A program made the translations under genes and the position numbers. The notes beneath the pieces were generated by a model. It was given only the letters and a program-made list of their open reading frames with translations. It did not search any database and was not told the origin of the DNA. This document shows, in pieces, positions 41,462 through 42,406 of a DNA stretch of 42,406 bases. This DNA comes from Pseudomonadota bacterium. GTDB taxonomy: Bacteria; Desulfobacterota; Desulfobulbia; Desulfobulbales; Desulfocapsaceae. Position 1 is the first letter of the stretch. Each line of letters opens with the position of its first letter. Location: contig JAHJKP010000009.1 in assembly GCA_018821985.1 (NCBI GenBank), positions 1 to 42,406 of the forward strand, read 5' to 3'.

Positions 41462-42406
41462 TCAATCGCTGCCGCAAACGGGGGAAGACGTTAGCAGTTC
41501 AGCCAGATGCAGCACTCTCACCGGCACTCCCGAGGCCTCTATTGCCAGACGCCACTGCATGAGACAACCGGAGCAGGTGCTGGTAATCACATCAGGGGCC
41601 AAGGCCAACACCTTTGCCGCCAGAGCGTCACGAATCAGTACCGAGATATCTGGAGCACCAATATGAAACAGCCCACCCTGACCACAGCACTCCGGACCAT
41701 CAGGAAGTTCAAGTAAGTCGAGATCCGGATTCCGGCCAAGCGCCTTGCGCGGCTCTGTCATGATCTTCATCCCCTCTAAGCCATGACGAAAATGGCAGGG
41801 ATCATGATAATACACACGCAGCTTTCTTTTTCCAGACTCCTGAGTCGCAAATCCTTGCGGCAGATGCTGGTCAAGAAAACAGCTGAGCTCCACCAGACGC
41901 AGCCCCAAGGTCTCAGCTTTGATCCGCCAAACTAAATCATCCTTAAACAGCTCTCTATACCTGCGTAAATGCGCATAGCAGGAGGCACAGGAAATCAAAA
42001 CAGGTCCACTACTCTGTTCAAGTACAGTAATATTCTTCCGAGCACAGTTCTGTGCCTCCCGCTTATCTCCTGCGGACAGGGCCGCCAATCCACAACAGGA
42101 CAAGCCTTCAGGGACATGCAAGGCATAGCCGAGAGAAGCAGAAAGAGACTGACAGGAAGAGACAATTTCAGGAAAAAGATAGCGGCCAGTGCATCCGGGG
42201 AAAAAGCTCAGCACCTCTTTTTGCGGAGGGACTGCAGAGGCTACAACATCCTGCTGAGCCGACGGTCCTTCCACCTCCTGCTGAAACAGGGCCAGGTGCA
42301 ATCTGAGCCCACTCTCTTCCGGAAGATATTTCGACACAAACTCGGCACCGGCCCGGCCAAGCACCCGTAATGGTGCGAGAAGCTCAGGATGAGCAAGAGC
42401 CTTGCG
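41462..42406 (-). CDS. CCG-domain Fe-S oxidoreductase subunit, GlcF/HdrB type (partial)
   Basis: 314 residues visible; the frame stays open to the right edge, so the N-terminus is missing. Two cysteine-rich CCG modules: FFPGCTGRYLFPEIV ... LSCCGLAALSAGD ... ISCASCYAHLRRY, and YHDPCHFRHGLEGM ... ECCGQGGLFHIG ... STCSGCLMQW. CCG modules bind noncubane or 4Fe-4S clusters in heterodisulfide reductase HdrB, glycolate oxidase GlcF and lactate utilisation LutA. The N-terminal 4Fe-4S domain expected for GlcF would lie outside the window. Role: electron transfer, perhaps lactate/glycolate oxidation; the partner is not visible. Confidence 0.88.
   Translation of the reverse strand, partial: RKALAHPELLAPLRVLGRAGAEFVSKYLPEESGLRLHLALFQQEVEGPSAQQDVVASAVPPQKEVLSFFPGCTGRYLFPEIVSSCQSLSASLGYALHVPEGLSCCGLAALSAGDKREAQNCARKNITVLEQSSGPVLISCASCYAHLRRYRELFKDDLVWRIKAETLGLRLVELSCFLDQHLPQGFATQESGKRKLRVYYHDPCHFRHGLEGMKIMTEPRKALGRNPDLDLLELPDGPECCGQGGLFHIGAPDISVLIRDALAAKVLALAPDVITSTCSGCLMQWRLAIEASGVPVRVLHLAELLTSSPVCGSD

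Overview
The window is a nearly complete Mu-like (transposable) prophage of about 34 kb or more, inserted next to a host tRNA-Phe gene. The right-hand ~7 kb is host chromosome: a zinc-ribbon protein, nadC, valS, a dNTP triphosphohydrolase, and a cysteine-rich (CCG-domain) Fe-S protein cut by the window edge. The host is probably a Gram-negative anaerobe of the Desulfobacterota/Deltaproteobacteria type. This is inferred from the style of the host proteins and the HdrB/GlcF-like Fe-S protein and is not proven here.

Layout. (1) 1-1077, minus: an AT-rich ORF running off the left edge. Its N-terminal ~300 residues are of a type I associate with genes beside phage repressors, and it continues in frame into the start of a MoxR-type AAA+ ATPase. 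(2) 1109-2275: regulatory switch, with an S24/LexA-like repressor (minus), a 312-bp operator/promoter region and a Ner/Nlp-like protein (plus). (3) 2362-9410: early genes, including MuA-type DDE transposase, MuB-type ATPase, DUF3164 and small HTH/zinc proteins. (4) 9544-10319: GemA and a Mor-type activator. (5) 10365-12978: accessory/regulatory genes, including small membrane proteins, a C4-like antisense RNA, an Ash/Icd-like reading frame and an ORF6N antirepressor. (6) 13199-14304: GH24 endolysin, a PLA2-like protein and a DksA/TraR zinc finger. (7) 14304-23202: Mu-type DNA packaging and head genes (DUF2730, gp26-, gp27-, gp28-, gp29-, gp30-, gpG-, protease/scaffold, decoration and gpT-like). 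(8) 23249-34011: connector and long non-contractile tail genes, including a tail chaperone pair with an A AAA AAG frameshift site, tape measure, tail hub and fibres. (9) 34060-35060: a lipoprotein and an HNH nuclease. (10) 35061-35267: a non-coding right end rich in a repeated ~16-bp motif, probably transposase-binding sites. The host tRNA-Phe follows on the minus strand.

How it works together. The repressor silences the early promoter. On induction Ner, transposase and MuB drive replicative transposition, Mor switches on later genes, and head, tail and lysis genes follow. The head module is Mu-like but the tail is siphovirus-like (no sheath or contractile baseplate genes), as in B3/D3112-type phages. 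A second control layer is likely at 11.4-12.8 kb: a promoter, a short terminator-ended RNA and two upstream sites complementary to it, arranged as in the P1/P4 C4-icd-ant immunity system and followed by an antirepressor gene.

The most unusual structural feature is a family of heptanucleotide repeats (unit ATTACGA and variants GAATTAG, GAATGAC). They sit at about a dozen gene boundaries between 6.1 and 25.2 kb, and twice inside reading frames. None were seen in the flanking host genes.
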